64,000 bases of DNA from Acanthochlamys bracteata (taxonomy: Eukaryota > Streptophyta > Magnoliopsida > Pandanales > Velloziaceae). Shown one piece after another: positions 47,901 through 61,000 of the stretch; the stretch's first letter is position 1, and each line of letters begins with the position of its first letter. Location: assembly GCA_019914995.1 (NCBI GenBank), contig CM034131.1:1302001-1366000 (forward strand). The letters are read 5' to 3'. Position numbers and translations under genes: made by a program. Under the pieces are notes generated by a model that made no database searches, was not told the origin of the DNA, and saw only the letters and a program-made list of their open reading frames with translations.

Positions 47901-48218
47901 TGAAATATCTTGGAGATACAACATAAACTTTATAGATTGCGTATCACATTTATGTTATTTTTCTAATTTCAGTGCTTTCAACTCATGCGGGTGTCTGTTC
48001 AAGTAAAGAGATTCTGTGTAAATACAATCCTTTTACTTTTGCAGGCTGAGATTGCTAGGCAAGAGGCAAGATTGAAGATGGAGAAGGAAAACCTGGAGAA
48101 GGAGAAGAGTCTCCTTATGGGCACTGCATCTAATCAAGATAACCAAGATGGTGCTTTAGAGATCACTGTAGGTGGAGAAAAGTACCGATGCCTTAGATTT
48201 GCAAAAGCCAAGAAATAG
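44927..48218 (+). CDS. Small conserved coiled-coil protein, 117 aa
   Basis: Two exons, 44927-45106 and 48045-48218 (TAG), joined in phase 0 across a 2,938-bp intron. The protein is almost one long charged helix: SLRIKAVVERFVEELREAME, then ELQSYIQEREREVAEREAAW, RREAEIARQEARLKMEKENL and EKEKSLLMGT. A short beta-like C-terminal piece follows: ALEITVGGEKYRCLRFAKAKK. I recognise this as a plant-conserved type but no function is known to me. Both halves belong together because the helix heptads and the RRE/AEIARQEA junction continue smoothly. No signal peptide or membrane segment is present. The intron contains no gene that I can support. Confidence 0.83.
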
Positions 48219-49004
48219 GTTAACTCACACATAAGGAAATTGAAGGAAGAACTCCTCGACACAAGAAGTATTTATGTGAGAAGATAGATTGCCTATCGGA
48301 ACCGTGTGAATGTATGTTTAACTTAGGACATAGTTTGCCAGATATGTGAAAATTTAGGGTTCTTTTGCGTAGGTTATATAGTCCAGTGTGCTTTGACAAC
48401 TTTCTGGCAGAACCTTTGTATAAGCACCTTCAGCTCATCAAATGATCACCTTTTGTATTGTAGGAAACCTTTCTGTTTTCTTCTGAATAACAAAAGAATG
48501 TTTGATTTTGATCCAAAAATAAGTACAGCATGATTTTGTCCAATCTATTCTTAGAACTTACTTGATTTCACAAAAACTTGACCTAGTTCTTTTCACAGTT
48601 CTACTAAACACCCCGTTTCTATGTTTTTTTCAGATTTTGAAGTCAGGATCATTTTAAATATTTCAATTATCACGTCAAAATTTATTTTCATTTTTATCTC
48701 GAGTTTTATTTTTATTAAAATTTTATTTTAAATTTAATTTTACATATTTCAGTTATTATTTTGAATTTTAGTCTACCAATTTTTATTTTAGAAAATTCAC
48801 GTTATCAAAACTCAATTTCCGATTAAAATAAGACCTGACAATTAGGTCAATAAAAGAAATCCAACGAACTCGAAGGAGTTTTTAGTGAATTAAGATAAAA
48901 CTCAGGGCTATTGCTCACGCCCACTGATCAATGTGATCTGATCACGAGGCAATCATCAATGGCCGATATCCCGTTATTTGCCTTAGCTTTGTTTTCGCGA
49001 CCTC

Positions 49005-49012
49005 TATAAATA
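49005..49012 (+). promoter_or_regulatory. TATA box TATAAATA
   Basis: A consensus TATAAATA in a CCTC/CCAG context, about 115 bp upstream of the ATG at 49128. Expected transcription start is near 49035-49045. Confidence 0.55.
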
Positions 49013-49127
49013 CCAGACCGCTATATAATGCTATTTTCAGTGTTGCTGAGTTATATACTCTTCGATCTCTCGATTTTGTGAAGTTTTAGTTTTACGCTTG
49101 TTTTTTTATTGTACGGTTTCATTTGAT

Positions 49128-49295
49128 ATGGTTGATTGCTTAAAGCTGGTAAAGCGGCGCCGGCGAGCGGCTCCACCGCGACAAGCGGTGGCTAGTCGCC
49201 ATGGCCGATCGCCTCCTGAGATCAGCGAGATCAAATCGATCGCTGACCGAGTGGATTCGGCGTTTTCCACCGCTCTCACTCTTGTCAAGATCTGA
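49128..49295 (+). CDS. Candidate small basic protein, 55 aa, unrecognised
   Basis: The frame starts MVDCLKLVKRRRRAAPPRQA and ends SIADRVDSAFSTALTLVKI. It has an Arg-rich N-terminal patch and an amphipathic C-terminal helix. The evidence is indirect: a clear TATA box at 49005, a T-rich leader without earlier ATGs after the predicted start, and a GC-rich 49150-49260 block inside otherwise AT-rich DNA. I do not recognise a family. It could be a first exon of a longer gene or a chance frame. No downstream exons were found in the AT-rich 1.5 kb that follows. Confidence 0.35.
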   Translation: MVDCLKLVKRRRRAAPPRQAVASRHGRSPPEISEIKSIADRVDSAFSTALTLVKI

Positions 49296-51900
49296 TACAT
49301 TTAAGTCATTCTGTTTTAAATCACTATTGTCAAGATCCTAAAATTCAATGAAATTTGGTTCAGCACCGTCGACTAAATATTTTCCTAATTTTAATCTCTC
49401 ATTCGATCTGTGAAATCAAAATTTTTTCAATTTTTTTGGGTTTATTTGAATTATTGCAGATTTGCTTTATACGAAAATCTCTACTGTTTAATCACTAACT
49501 GAGTCGACATTTGGCTTTATATCGGTCTCGTTAATTTCTGATATATTACGGATAAACTTTTTCCGTGTATCTCTTATTAATTTGCTGGAAATGCAGTGTA
49601 GAAGCTTTTTAAATTCACATACTCAAAACATGGATAAAGCATAAAATACTTTCAAATTGCTTCTCTTTTTCAATCTAAACAAGTAGTCTGCAATACTTTA
49701 AAAATTGATTTAAAAAGTTTTTAAGTAGGAATTAATTATAAATTATTAATTGAAAATTTTAAATATATTTTTTAGCAATTCTAAATGAGAGAGTTTGGAA
49801 GTGTTTTTGAAATAAAATTTTTTAAAATTGAAAATTTTTTATTTTTTTAAATAAAATTTATTTTTTATTTTAAAAAATAATGAAAGTATATAATAAAATA
49901 ATTTTTTAATATTTTTAAATTTAAATAAATTTTAAAATATTTATAAAAATGTATTAAAAATATAAATTACAAATTAAAATTATTTTTAAATATAATGTTA
50001 AATGCCCCCAAGCATTTCGATAACTGTGGGCTTGTGGCATCACATTTGTATATTGTTTCAAAGAAAAATTTACTCTTTAAAACTGTTATGCTACTTGATA
50101 AATTTGTTTCTATGAATAATCTGTAAGTTTTGAAATTTTTTGAAAATATGATTTATAGCTTTTATTGAGTATCTCTTAACAAGTACTTATATTATCCACT
50201 CAGTTCGTTCAATTCCTAAAACAAAATTTTAAAATTATTTGAATATTATCATTGTAGTTAAAGGAGTTTTCTTTTACAAAACTTATTTCACTAAATGTAT
50301 TTTGAGTATAATGTCTAATATTATTTCCAATATTTTTAAATATTTTATAATTTTATAATTTTTTTATTTATTTTTAAATAAAAATAAATTATTTTAAAAT
50401 AAAATAAAAATATTTGTTTTAAATAAAAAATCACTACCACATATCCTCTTCGGCGGTTGGACTCGGACGGCTGGCACTTTGACTGTGCGACAGACCTGTT
50501 GATTGACTCGTTAGATGAACCATAACATGGTGGATATTTTTTGGGTTGACATTTGGTTCGGATCTGAACATTGGAGAAAATCTTTTGGACAAAATTTTTT
50601 ATATTTTAACCTTGCTTTGTGCAATTGTTACTACATATTATATGCATTTATATTTAAATGAAATTAAAGAGAAAATCACAATATTTATTCTAAAGTATTT
50701 TTCTTGTTTCTCCAAAAACGGTACAAGTAGTTTAAAAACTTTAAAAGATACATCACACAAACTTATATGGTAGTGGAATAAGCCTAGAGATACAAATATG
50801 AACTGGCCGGACTGATCTCATCAGAACCAAATGAGTAGATCAGGGTAGACGATCCGACCCGATTTTTATACTCTGCATAAGTAAGCTTGGTCTAGTTTTA
50901 TTTTTTATAATCAGATCCGATTTGTTTATCCGATTTATTATTTTTTAAATAATAAAGAAATAAATAAAAAGTTTAAGATTATTATTAAAAAAAATAAAAA
51001 TAAAAATATTTTTATAATTTAAAAATATTTTTTAATTAAAAGTGATGTAATCAACAATTATCAACAGTAATCAGATTGGTGGATCGACAATAACGAAAGT
51101 ATACTATCTGTTTCGGGCCCTATTGGTCCGATTTTGTTACTATTCATCATATCTGACGAGTCAAATTTTGGGCCGTGAACCGGCCTGTTTAGTTCGATCT
51201 ATATTTTCATTTATAGAAATAATCATTTATAGCTAATAAATTAAACCAAATTTTAAAAATTTGGCTAAACGTATTGGTTAGGATAGATGGGGAGGTCATA
51301 TTTCTTTTATTGCAAAATTTAAATAAATAGTATGAAAAACAATTTCTAAAAGATTACCATATTACTTAAAAAAATGATTTTTATTATTTTTTAACAAAAT
51401 TATGTTTTTTATTTATTTACAAATTATTTAAAGAATATATATTTTTCACATTTGATAAGGTTTTGAAAAGAACCCTTATCATTTAATGTTGGAAAATGTA
51501 CATAATTTCTTTTTCTTTTTAGGAATTTTGAGGAAATTCTATTATATACGGTCTGCTATCAAACACCAAGCCGGGTTTGAGCCGGACGGGTTGAATCATG
51601 TTACAGCGGCTTTGCAGTGAAAATAATTTTACGAAGATCAACGTAACAAATTAGAAATCTTCTTAGATTTCTAGAGTCTTTGTTTGTTCTTCAATTATTT
51701 ATTTATTATTTGTTTTCTTTTCCAGAATTTCTGAAGATCGAATTTATGTAAACCCCCACAGAAAGCAAAGTAAAAGATTCGAATTGGAACTCCGGTTTTT
51801 AATTGATTTGATCCTTTCCTTCAAACTAATTTCTCTGTTGTTGTTTTTTGCTTTAATAATTTTGGGATTCTGCTTTTGAAAAGTCGATTCCAGAAAAGCT
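49296..51900. other. AT-rich intergenic DNA, no gene seen
   Basis: Long A/T-rich stretches with a MITE-like element at 49793-50016. A plus-strand open frame at 50546-50773 is AT-driven and without family features. The last 200 bp are the leader and promoter of the zinc finger-UBA-PUB gene. Confidence 0.6.
49793..50016. mobile_element. Probable MITE with imperfect inverted ends
   Basis: The left end GTTTGGAAGTGTTTTTGAAAT pairs with the reverse complement of the right end GCTTGGGGGCATTTAACATT (G-Y-TTGG-R-R-G-Y-R-TTT in common). The interior is A/T only. No duplication seen. Confidence 0.45.
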
Positions 51901-51916
51901 TTGATTCGGATTCGCA

Positions 51917-54900
51917 ATGGCGGGATTATCACTGCGTTGCGGCGACTGTGGAGCGCTGCTGAAGAGCGTTGAAGAAGCGCAGGAACACGCAGAGTTAACT
52001 TCCCACACAAATTTCTCCGAATCAACTGAAGCAGTGCTCACCCTTGTCTGCACCACTTGCTCCAAACCATGCCGATCACAAACTGTAATTTACTTATCCT
52101 TTTGAATTGGCTCGCTTTGATTTTTGGTCTTCTGAATGGATATAGTGGGAAGACGTTGTTTTTGTTGTTGCGATTTGCTGTTCCAGAAGAGCAATTCGAC
52201 GACTTTTTATTTCATTTCTTCTTATTTTACCATCTTTTATTGGAATTGCTCTGATTTTGTTGTTCAGAGCAGATGTGGTTTGTGGAGTTTGTGTTTTTGA
52301 CGATGATGATGTTGTACCTGCTGGTTCGAAACTATAGATTCACTAACTTTTTGTTCTTTTGAATTGACTTGGTGTGATTTGTTGTTCTGATAGATAGGCT
52401 CATAGGCCTTTTATATACATTGTGTTTTTTATTGTTTCTTGCCAGCACACACTAAATTATACATTTGTATTCAATTCATTTACATGACATAATTATGTAT
52501 GCCCCAAAATTTCAATCTTTGTTGTGACATCATTTAGCCAAATAGATTTTTTTTTTCCGGGTGGCTCTCATTTGCTCAAGCCTTATTGAAACTATGACCT
52601 TTAGGAAAATACATACTAGTAAATATATGGATGGATACTTCTAGTTTCATGGTTCTGCGCAGGACTTAGAATTACGAAGGAGTTAGTAATGTACTGTTGA
52701 ATTGTTTAACTGCCACGTCAACTCTTGTAAGCCTTCCTGTTAAATTGTTTGATTTCATTGTACTGATGAATAGGCAGGCTTGTATTTCGATGTTGTAGGA
52801 GAAAGAGTTGCATACTAAGAGGACAGGGCACACTGATTTCGAGGACAAAACATTGGAGGTGGCAAAGCCGATTGACCTTGAGGCTCCTCAGAAGGCCACT
52901 GGTTCTCAGTTGGAGGAGGACAAGGGTGCTGCTGCTGTTGCAGCTGATAGCAGTTCGCAATCTGAAGGTAACTCATAACTGCTTTTGCTTCTTTATCCAA
53001 GGTAACTCATACTTTTTTGTGTTCTCTTCATTGTTTCTAAGCATGCTAAGAAGTTTTGGAAAGAGACATACTAGTTTGTTGAGGTTGTATCCTACTTGAA
53101 TTGTAAGTTGGCTGAGAAAAGGTGTCTTCATATTTAAGCTGATAGTACTTTTTTTGGTGGTTTGCCTACGCTCAGTACCTGGAGGCTGAAGTTATACTTC
53201 CCAATATGAGGAACAAATTTTCCATGTAGTGGTCTACTACTTTTTGATTGTTAGTAGCTTCTGCTTTGAAGGACTACTTTTTTCAGTTGAGTACATTAGT
53301 ATCATACAGTACAAAGACTGGTAACATGAAAAACAGAATTCTTGACTCAACCTTAATTTGCATAGTTATACTCTGTGCTGTGTATTACAAGAACCAGAAG
53401 TTTGCATTGCATATTTTCGAGTTAGGCGTTATGTTTTTGCTTTTGGTTGGGGGTAGACATAACTTAAAATGAATGTTTTCTTGTTTATAGCTATGTTTGA
53501 CAAAGAATTATATTGCATCGTGTTCTAAGCAGTAAAGTGATTGTTAGGTAAAATCAAATCAAATCAATTGTTAGTAATTTTAAGATAAAAAGCAGTTAAG
53601 CAAGACATGTCTGTTTAAGGCTGTTATTGACTGCAATGAGTTTCAGTCATTAAAGTTATTCTTATTCTTGTATGAACATAGGAAAGTGTCAAGCATGATT
53701 GTTGAATATATGAGAGTCGAGGTCATAGTGGCCTTGTTAGACTTCATAACAAGTTTAGGAGGTTCATTATTACTTTTATTTTTGTAGTACATATGGATTT
53801 GTTTATCCTATCAGATGAGTTAGGCGTGTGTCCACCTGATATGATTTGGATGGGCTATTGAAGTTGGAATTTGAAGAATGTTTGCTTTCCTTTATACTTT
53901 CACATTCAAGTTCAAGTTTGGCATATGTACACATGTATAGTATGTTCGTGTTTATATCTTGCTAGTTCCTTAGCACTTCTTGAAACAGAAAAAATGAAGA
54001 AACAAATAGGGCATTACTATACATGCAAATTTTTTTGGACATGTGGTGCATCAGAAGTCCCTGCACTTTTGTCTCTTTCTTGTAGGATGAGAAAAAATGG
54101 AACTTTAATACACCACTACTTGCAGAGAGCCAGCTGATTCACAAGTTTTTACCTTGTCGTGCCAAGTATCTTCCGTACAAGTACAGTATTGTAGTGTCTT
54201 TTAAGATAAATATGCTTGAGAAAGAATATCTAGAGTTATATTTGTGCTCTAAATGTCATTTATGCACATTAGAATTATGTACTTGTCTAAAATTCCATCA
54301 ATGCGGTATTTTGATAGAGATGGCTGCACCTGAAGTGGATCAGCAATTGTTGTCTGACTTGGAGTCAATGGGATTCCCAAAAGCCCGTGCTACAAGAGCC
54401 CTTCATTATTCGGGTATGTTTTTTTTTTAGAATGTGCAATGTATAGTTTCTTAGATTAGGTTAACCATTGTTATCTCATACATTGAGTTTCATTTCTAAG
54501 ACCTGCTTTGTATTAATTGTGTGAGTAGGATTGAAGTTTAAAGGTATAATCTGGCATGCCTTATGTCTTTGGACTGTTTTGACTTATTGAAGTATGAATA
54601 TATTTCAAATGTATAAGAAGGCTTTTCTCACTGTAGCTTTGTGGAAATAACCTCTATATGTTGATCTAGTTAAGTTCTTTTGGTACATCTAGATGTTGCA
54701 ATTGAATCGAAGGGGTGGGTTTTTGTCAAACTGGTTTGACCCAAAGTGAGCCAACAGTTGTTGGGTCATTTATATCACCCAACAGCAGCTGGGCTGGGTT
54801 TGACCTGAACAATTTAATAGAAGCTCAACTATTATCTAGTAGAGAATAGGAGAGGGGACCTCTATATATGTTCGGATATAGGTTGACCTAGTCAACTTAG

Positions 54901-57900
54901 TTATAAGTACTAATTCAATTTCCATGGGTTGATCCATGACCCACCCAACCCCATCCAAAATTTCAATTGGTCAAATTGGGGTTGACCCAATTTTAACCCA
55001 AAACCCCATTTCCATCCAACTTTCTGACACATGGGTTTTCGTTGGGTTGGCCCAAGTGCCATCTCTATCTACATCTATTATCATTAACCATTATAGTTGT
55101 TTAATTGACTTTTTATGCATTACATTAGAAATATGTTAAAGTGTCAAATATCTTGCTTTTATATTGCATAAAGGTGACAAGAAGATTGCTGAATTTGATG
55201 CTTGTTCATATGCTTAGTTATTCTTTAGTAGGCATTACATGATCTTCTTCCTTTCTCTGTTTTTTGAATTTGGTACCAAGTTCTGCTGAGTTTCTATCTA
55301 AGTGTCTCCGGTCCTTCTTACATCTGTTGGAATCATCCAAATTCTAATTTATCACATCTTCTAGTAGAAATGTTCATAGGTCTTAGTGGCAAAGGTCGAA
55401 GCCATCTGTCTTTGCTCAAACTACCTTTAAAATATTTCTGCCATCTTATGCTTGATTTCTCCACCATCTCTCTTTAGGTATCTTATTTATGATGATATAT
55501 TTCTGTATTTACCTAGTAAAGTCCTTTCTGCCAATCTCAATCTTTGAGCATGTAAAGACTGTGGAACTAGTTCCAACAAGGGATGAAAGAATGGTATCTA
55601 TATATACATTCATTCCATCTTGTAAAAGAAAACTCTATATCATAGTACAACCTCCGTAGCATGACGGGTTTTCTAATAAGAACAAGATTTGAGTTGAGGC
55701 AACCTGCTAAGTTAGCATTAATGAGGATTTTATTTTGTTTACAGTATGTAGAACGTAACATTGTATACTGTTGCCAGTCAATTACGACCATATTTTTAAA
55801 TCTAGCAACGAATGGGAAAACTTAGTCACTATGGACATGTTATTCTGAATAACAATTTAAGGACCAAGTACAAATTTCACCAGATTCTTAGGCAGAAACT
55901 TTATGGCAGAGCACTTAGGCATCTTCGAGGTGAAACAGAAGACTAATTTTCTCAGGTGTTTTGCATTCCTTTCTTCAATATATACATCAATAAAGATGAT
56001 TTCTGTTGGTTCATGTGCCAAGGTCTATCCATAAACTAATCATCAGATGCTACTTGCATATTGAGGCTAGCTTATATCAAGTTGAATGAAGTCGTAAAAG
56101 AGCTGGGGGAAACTGTTGCTGGATCTTTGCATTGTGTTTACAGGCAAACATTATGAAATGATATTAAACATGGACCTTTTGACTTATATCTTTCAAGTCA
56201 TGAATTTCTAATTGCAATTGCTAATATTTGGCATGTGGTGTTGGACATTCCTGGGTTGTGTGTGGACATCTATGATTAGTTGATCACTGATGAGTTAAGG
56301 ACCATAATTCCTTTCAACAATGTCAAGTCCTGAATTTCCTTTGATTAACATATAAGTCTTGTTGTGTTACCATCACAGGAAATTCTAGTGTGGAAGCTGC
56401 TGTCAACTGGATTGCTGAGCATGAAGATGACCCAGATATTGATGAGATGCCTATGGTATGTTTACTACAGCTTCTTGGGTTGAATCTCAGATATTAGTAG
56501 TTCGATACCTTTTGGCTTCCCCACCACCCCACACCCCAAAAAAAAAAAAAAACTCATAAGTAATTATGCAACAATGCTCCTAGTATCTTTGTTATTTTGA
56601 GATTGGAAAAGCTGATAAAATTGACTCTACATTGGAGGACTCAATAGTTTTAATTCGAAAACTAACGGACGGATGCTTAATTTGAATTTTCAGACTGTAT
56701 ATCTCCCTGCAATTTACTTCTCTTCATGTTTGTGATACATCATATAAAATTTGGAAAGTCCATTAAATCCCAACTTTCAGCTAGATTCCGCTATCTCATG
56801 TGCATAGTTAACTTGAGGAAAAATGAAAGTAAAGTTGTAATCTTATGTTATGTGATGGATCAATTAAGAAAAAGAACGAAGCATAGAGGAAAAGTAAATT
56901 AATATATGCTACTAGTGTGGAGCTACTCTTGAAAGACTATGAGTTGTTTTGATAAGGGCTAGCACCTCTCTGAAATATTTCTCTTCTACGATCTTGACAT
57001 CTGACCAAGATTGCAAGTGTCATCCTAAAGGTCATGTACTTACAAATGGCAAAGAGGACACTACATGGAGCTACTAGAAGGTAGCAGCATACGATAAACA
57101 TTGTAGGACATGGACATTGATTAAGTTAAACATTTCTTTTCTTTTATCAAGCCTCGATGAACAACTATTTGTGAAGTTGGGGCCCATTGTTTGTATAACA
57201 TTGGCTCCTAACAGTAAAAAACCAAAGTGATGACCCTTAGCTAGGTTCTTCAAGTTACACTCTGTATGTAAATTGTAAATATCAGTGTAGGAAATATGAG
57301 TGTCTTAAAATGGATTCAGCTTATAGAATCCTCTAAGTTTACTTTCATCCTTTTGAGTGGCATCGCATTTGATCTTTATCATCATTTTATTTTTACAAGA
57401 TTCATGGTCTCGCAATAAAGTCTTACATTCTTAAGTATTCTCAGGTGCCTATCAACATCAACATTGAAAGTGGAAAACCATCTTTGACCCCTGAAGAAGT
57501 AAAGATGAAAGCGCACGAGCTAAGGTTTGTAAGGTTTCTTCATTCCTATTGAAAAAATATACATAGTAGCGTAAAATACATATCTGTTTACAGAAATTAG
57601 AAACTTGATAAATGCTAATATCTAAATTATACTTCCTCATTTATTCAGGGTCCATGAGGTAGCAATTATGATGTCATTATCCTTGTTCCTTCCAGTTCCT
57701 AACAAACTCAATTTGCAGGGAACGTGCCCGCAAGAAGAAGGAAGAAGAAGAGAGAATGAGGGAAAGAGAAAGAGAGAAGGTATTTGTTGTTATCCTTGTT
57801 AATTTCTTTAAGTTAATGAATTCAAGCGGTACATACTCCGTATGTAGTAAGTTGTAAATGACCATACCTTATGAATCACAAGTCTGGTTATTGGAGCTTT

Positions 57901-60900
57901 GAGTTAAAATTGTGATTATGTTTCTTAAAAGTTTGCCTAGCTATATGAAAGCATCTTATATATTATTTTGTCTCTGTTTGCAATAAGCTAATCAAACTAC
58001 CTACTGTAGGAGAGAATACGTATTGGTAAAGAGCTTCTGGAAGCCAAGCGGATTGAGGAGGAAAACGAAAGAAAAAGGTCATTAGTTTTGCAGTGAATAA
58101 ATTAGATTTTTATCCTCAACTGCAGCTAACATGTCAATGTCTAGTTTTTCACTTTCTTATTTTGATTCGTGGTTTCTGTAATTCTAGAATATTAGCTCTT
58201 CGTAAAGCAGAAAAAGAGGAAGAGAAAAGAGCTAGGGAGAAGATACGACAGAAATTGGAGGAGGATAAGGTCTGTATATGGTTTCAGGTCTTCTGTATTC
58301 ATTCAAGACCAAAGTAGGTATTAGGACCTTGCAGATGATAGCTGGATGCAACTTGCCTTGCCATAGTCACACTCTCAATATTGAAGATTTGCTTTTACTT
58401 TGTATTATGTCTTGCATGCCCCTATGACCTTTGCAACCATCCGTTCCACTGAAATTTTATATCTTTTACAGTTGATAAATACTAATTTAAGTGTGTAAAT
58501 ATATTTTTCTCGGTAAACTATCATGTACAGATAGATGTCCGTTAAAGTTGACAATGGTATAGTGATACCATTCAAAATTATTATGCATTTATTTTGCATG
58601 TGAATGCTATAGTATATAGGATGTCCAATGCTAAGATGTACCTCATTCAACATAGCATATGAATGAAACAAATGTATACTGCAGGCAGAGAGAAGGAGAA
58701 AGCTTGGTTTGCCACCTGAGGAACCTGCAGCCAAACCTACAACTGCCCAAGTGGAGGAAAGGAAGGTTCGAATGTTCATCTATACAAAACCTTTATCTAT
58801 AACATTTTATTCTATATGAATTAGGCCGATTGAACATGTACAATCACGTTTCACTCGAGCAGAGTTTCCTACCTGTGAGACCAGCTACAAAAGCAGAGCT
58901 TATGAGAGATTGCCTTCGGACCCTTAAGCAGAATCATAAGGTATTTTGCTAGCTGTTATCTTCTAATTTGCTAGTTTACTAACATTCTCATTTGTTTCTC
59001 TGGTTTCTTTCATGGCTGTTAGAAATAATAGCCAAACATTTGTAATGTACTTTATTTTTACTTTGGGTGATACATGCAATTGATAGAAGAGCTACATGAT
59101 ATTTGCTAAAAAGTTGAAAAATATTCATTAGTTCTTAGAAGTTGATGCATAATTTTTTTACCTCCGCACTTATGTGAATACCCTGTTTAGTGTTTCCCCG
59201 CTTCATTGTCAGAAGCATTCTTTATTATGATTCCACCAACTATGCCATTTTCTGAAGGTTGTTGTAACATTATTTGATTGACTTCATGGTATGTGACTGA
59301 TTGTCATTAAATTAACATACTAGCACGCACATACCAGTGAATAATTACATGTCCACCATGATTAATTTTCATCATTTGGAGTCATTTAAAGCAATAGTCA
59401 TTTTTACAGCATAGAAAATTCACATGCAATCAAGGAAGCTGGGAAACAATAATGTTCATGCCAATTTAAAGATCACGCACCATACAACATTGCTTGTAAT
59501 TGTGCTTACTGAAAGGTTAGCGATGCTTTAAGTGTGGGATCTGGAGCTTTAAGTATCTTTTTAGTTGATTAAACCTGTTTTCCTTGTTAATTGATTGAAT
59601 AGCTTGATGGGGCTCTCATGCGTTCCTAGGATCTCTCCACCAATTAGTGAGCAGTTCAAATGAAAGCCATGCATATGCTATGCTTGGAGAGACATGTACT
59701 GAGATCTGTAACATGATTATTTTAGCTGTAAAAGTGTAAGGAAGACCAAGTGTGATCAAGTCCCTAGGAAAGAGCAGGGCTGTAGGGTACTTCTGAAGCT
59801 GATATGAAACGATGTGCATTTGGGGCTAAATAGATTTGTTTTGACCCCTAAAGTTTAAGTACTTTTGGTGCCTACCATTACAATTTTTGTTAAATTCGTC
59901 ACATGACATCTGTGTGGAATCTAGATGTATATTTCTTAAACGTAATTTTGGAAAAATATCCTTAGAGTTAGCTGTTTATCCAAAAAAATAGACCTCTTTA
60001 GAGTAATTAAATATATTTAGAGGTAATCTTTTGTATAAATATCAACTATAAGAAATTTTTTCAAAATATATTTAAGAAATATATATTTAGGTGTCACACA
60101 GATGTCATGTGATGGGTATAACAAAATTTTAAACAGTAGGGGCCAAAACCGAAACCATTTCAACTATATTGGCAAATTGAAACTATTTAAACCTTACAGG
60201 ACAAAGCAAAGTTAAGGTAAAGGCTTAATTGACGCTGGTGATTTACCCTTGAATTTGGTGGCTTCTTAATAGAAAAACTTTTGATCTTTTGCATGTTTCA
60301 TTTTTATTTGTCACAGTGATATGCCAAGATTGCATATTATAAAATGCACAGGGTATATCTATTTGTTACATAGATGTAGATTTTTCAAAGTGAAAGCCAA
60401 ATTGTTTGCAAAGCTTGAAAATGTAGTGAGAGGTTCTGTTATTATTTACCTAGGTTCTTGTTGCATATCTTCTGTGTAAATGCTTTGTCACATTGTAATG
60501 CAGCTTTCATGTTATCTCCAATTTGAGAACCAACTCTAAGTTGAGAGATATGGACAACAGAAGTAGTAAATCATTGATAATTCTTTCTCATTTGTTATGT
60601 TTATGATGCTACAGGAGGATGATGCTAAAGTGAAGCGGGCATTCCAAACACTTCTCACATATGTAGGTAACGTTGCAAGAAATCCAAATGAAGAAAAATT
60701 CAGGAAGATACGCCTCAGTAATCCAACCTTTCAGGTATAAATGTGAAGCTGTTTCCGCAAATAATGTTTCCCAAAAATTTTTTAGCGTCCTTGCTTACAT
60801 TGCCTGAACGATAATATTTATAGGAGAGAATTGGTAGTCTGCATGGAGGAATAGAGTTTCTTCAGCTCTGTGGATTTGAGAAGATCGATGGTGATGAGTT

Positions 60901-61000
60901 CTTGTTTCTACCAAGGGAAAAGGTGGACATATCAGTTCTGAATGTCGCTGGCGCAGAGCTAAATTCTGCAATAGCAAATCCATTCTTCGGTGTTCTCTGA
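51917..61000 (+). CDS. Twin C2H2 zinc finger-UBA-coiled coil-PUB domain protein, 418 aa
   Basis: Twelve exons in phase (1,257 nt): 51917-52084, 52799-52967, 54318-54413, 56379-56455, 57445-57524, 57719-57779, 58010-58077, 58188-58269, 58685-58765, 58863-58940, 60615-60734, 60824-61000 (TGA). Two matched C2H2-type fingers: C8-x2-C11-x12-H24-x5-H30 and C45-x2-C48-x12-H61-x5-H67. A UBA domain follows at about 118-158 ([36 protein letters not shown]), then a highly charged helix (about 190-290: [48 protein letters not shown]), and a C-terminal PUB domain (about 295-405: [55 protein letters not shown]). UBA binds ubiquitin and PUB binds the C-terminal tail of p97/CDC48, so an adaptor role in ubiquitin-CDC48 protein turnover is likely by family knowledge. 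Arabidopsis has a protein of this build. Confidence 0.92.
54682..55075. mobile_element. hAT-like MITE in intron 3 of the UBA-PUB gene
   Basis: The element is 54690-55067 (378 bp). The right end, reverse-complemented, is TAGAGATGGCACTTGGGCCAA; the left end is TAGATGTTGCAATTGAATCG, a decayed match. Flanking 8-mers are GGTACATC (54682-54689) and TCTACATC (55068-55075), sharing six of eight bases, as expected for an old 8-bp hAT duplication. The interior is full of GGGTTGACC/CAACCC words and has no transposase. Confidence 0.6.
59834..60206. mobile_element. Fold-back MITE in intron 10 of the UBA-PUB gene
   Basis: Long inverted arms: 59900-59916 (CACATGACATCTGTGTG) is a perfect inverse of 60095-60111. 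Similarity extends outward (TTTGTTTTGACCCCTAAAG against TTTGCTTTGTCCTGTAAGG) and inward (TATATTTCTTAAA). Total arm length is above 100 bp with a short AT-rich loop. No transposase and no clear duplication. Confidence 0.7.

Noticed and set aside
48959-49009. 16-codon frame MADIPLFALALFSRPL
   Set aside because: It overlaps the TATA box, so it lies upstream of the likely transcription start.
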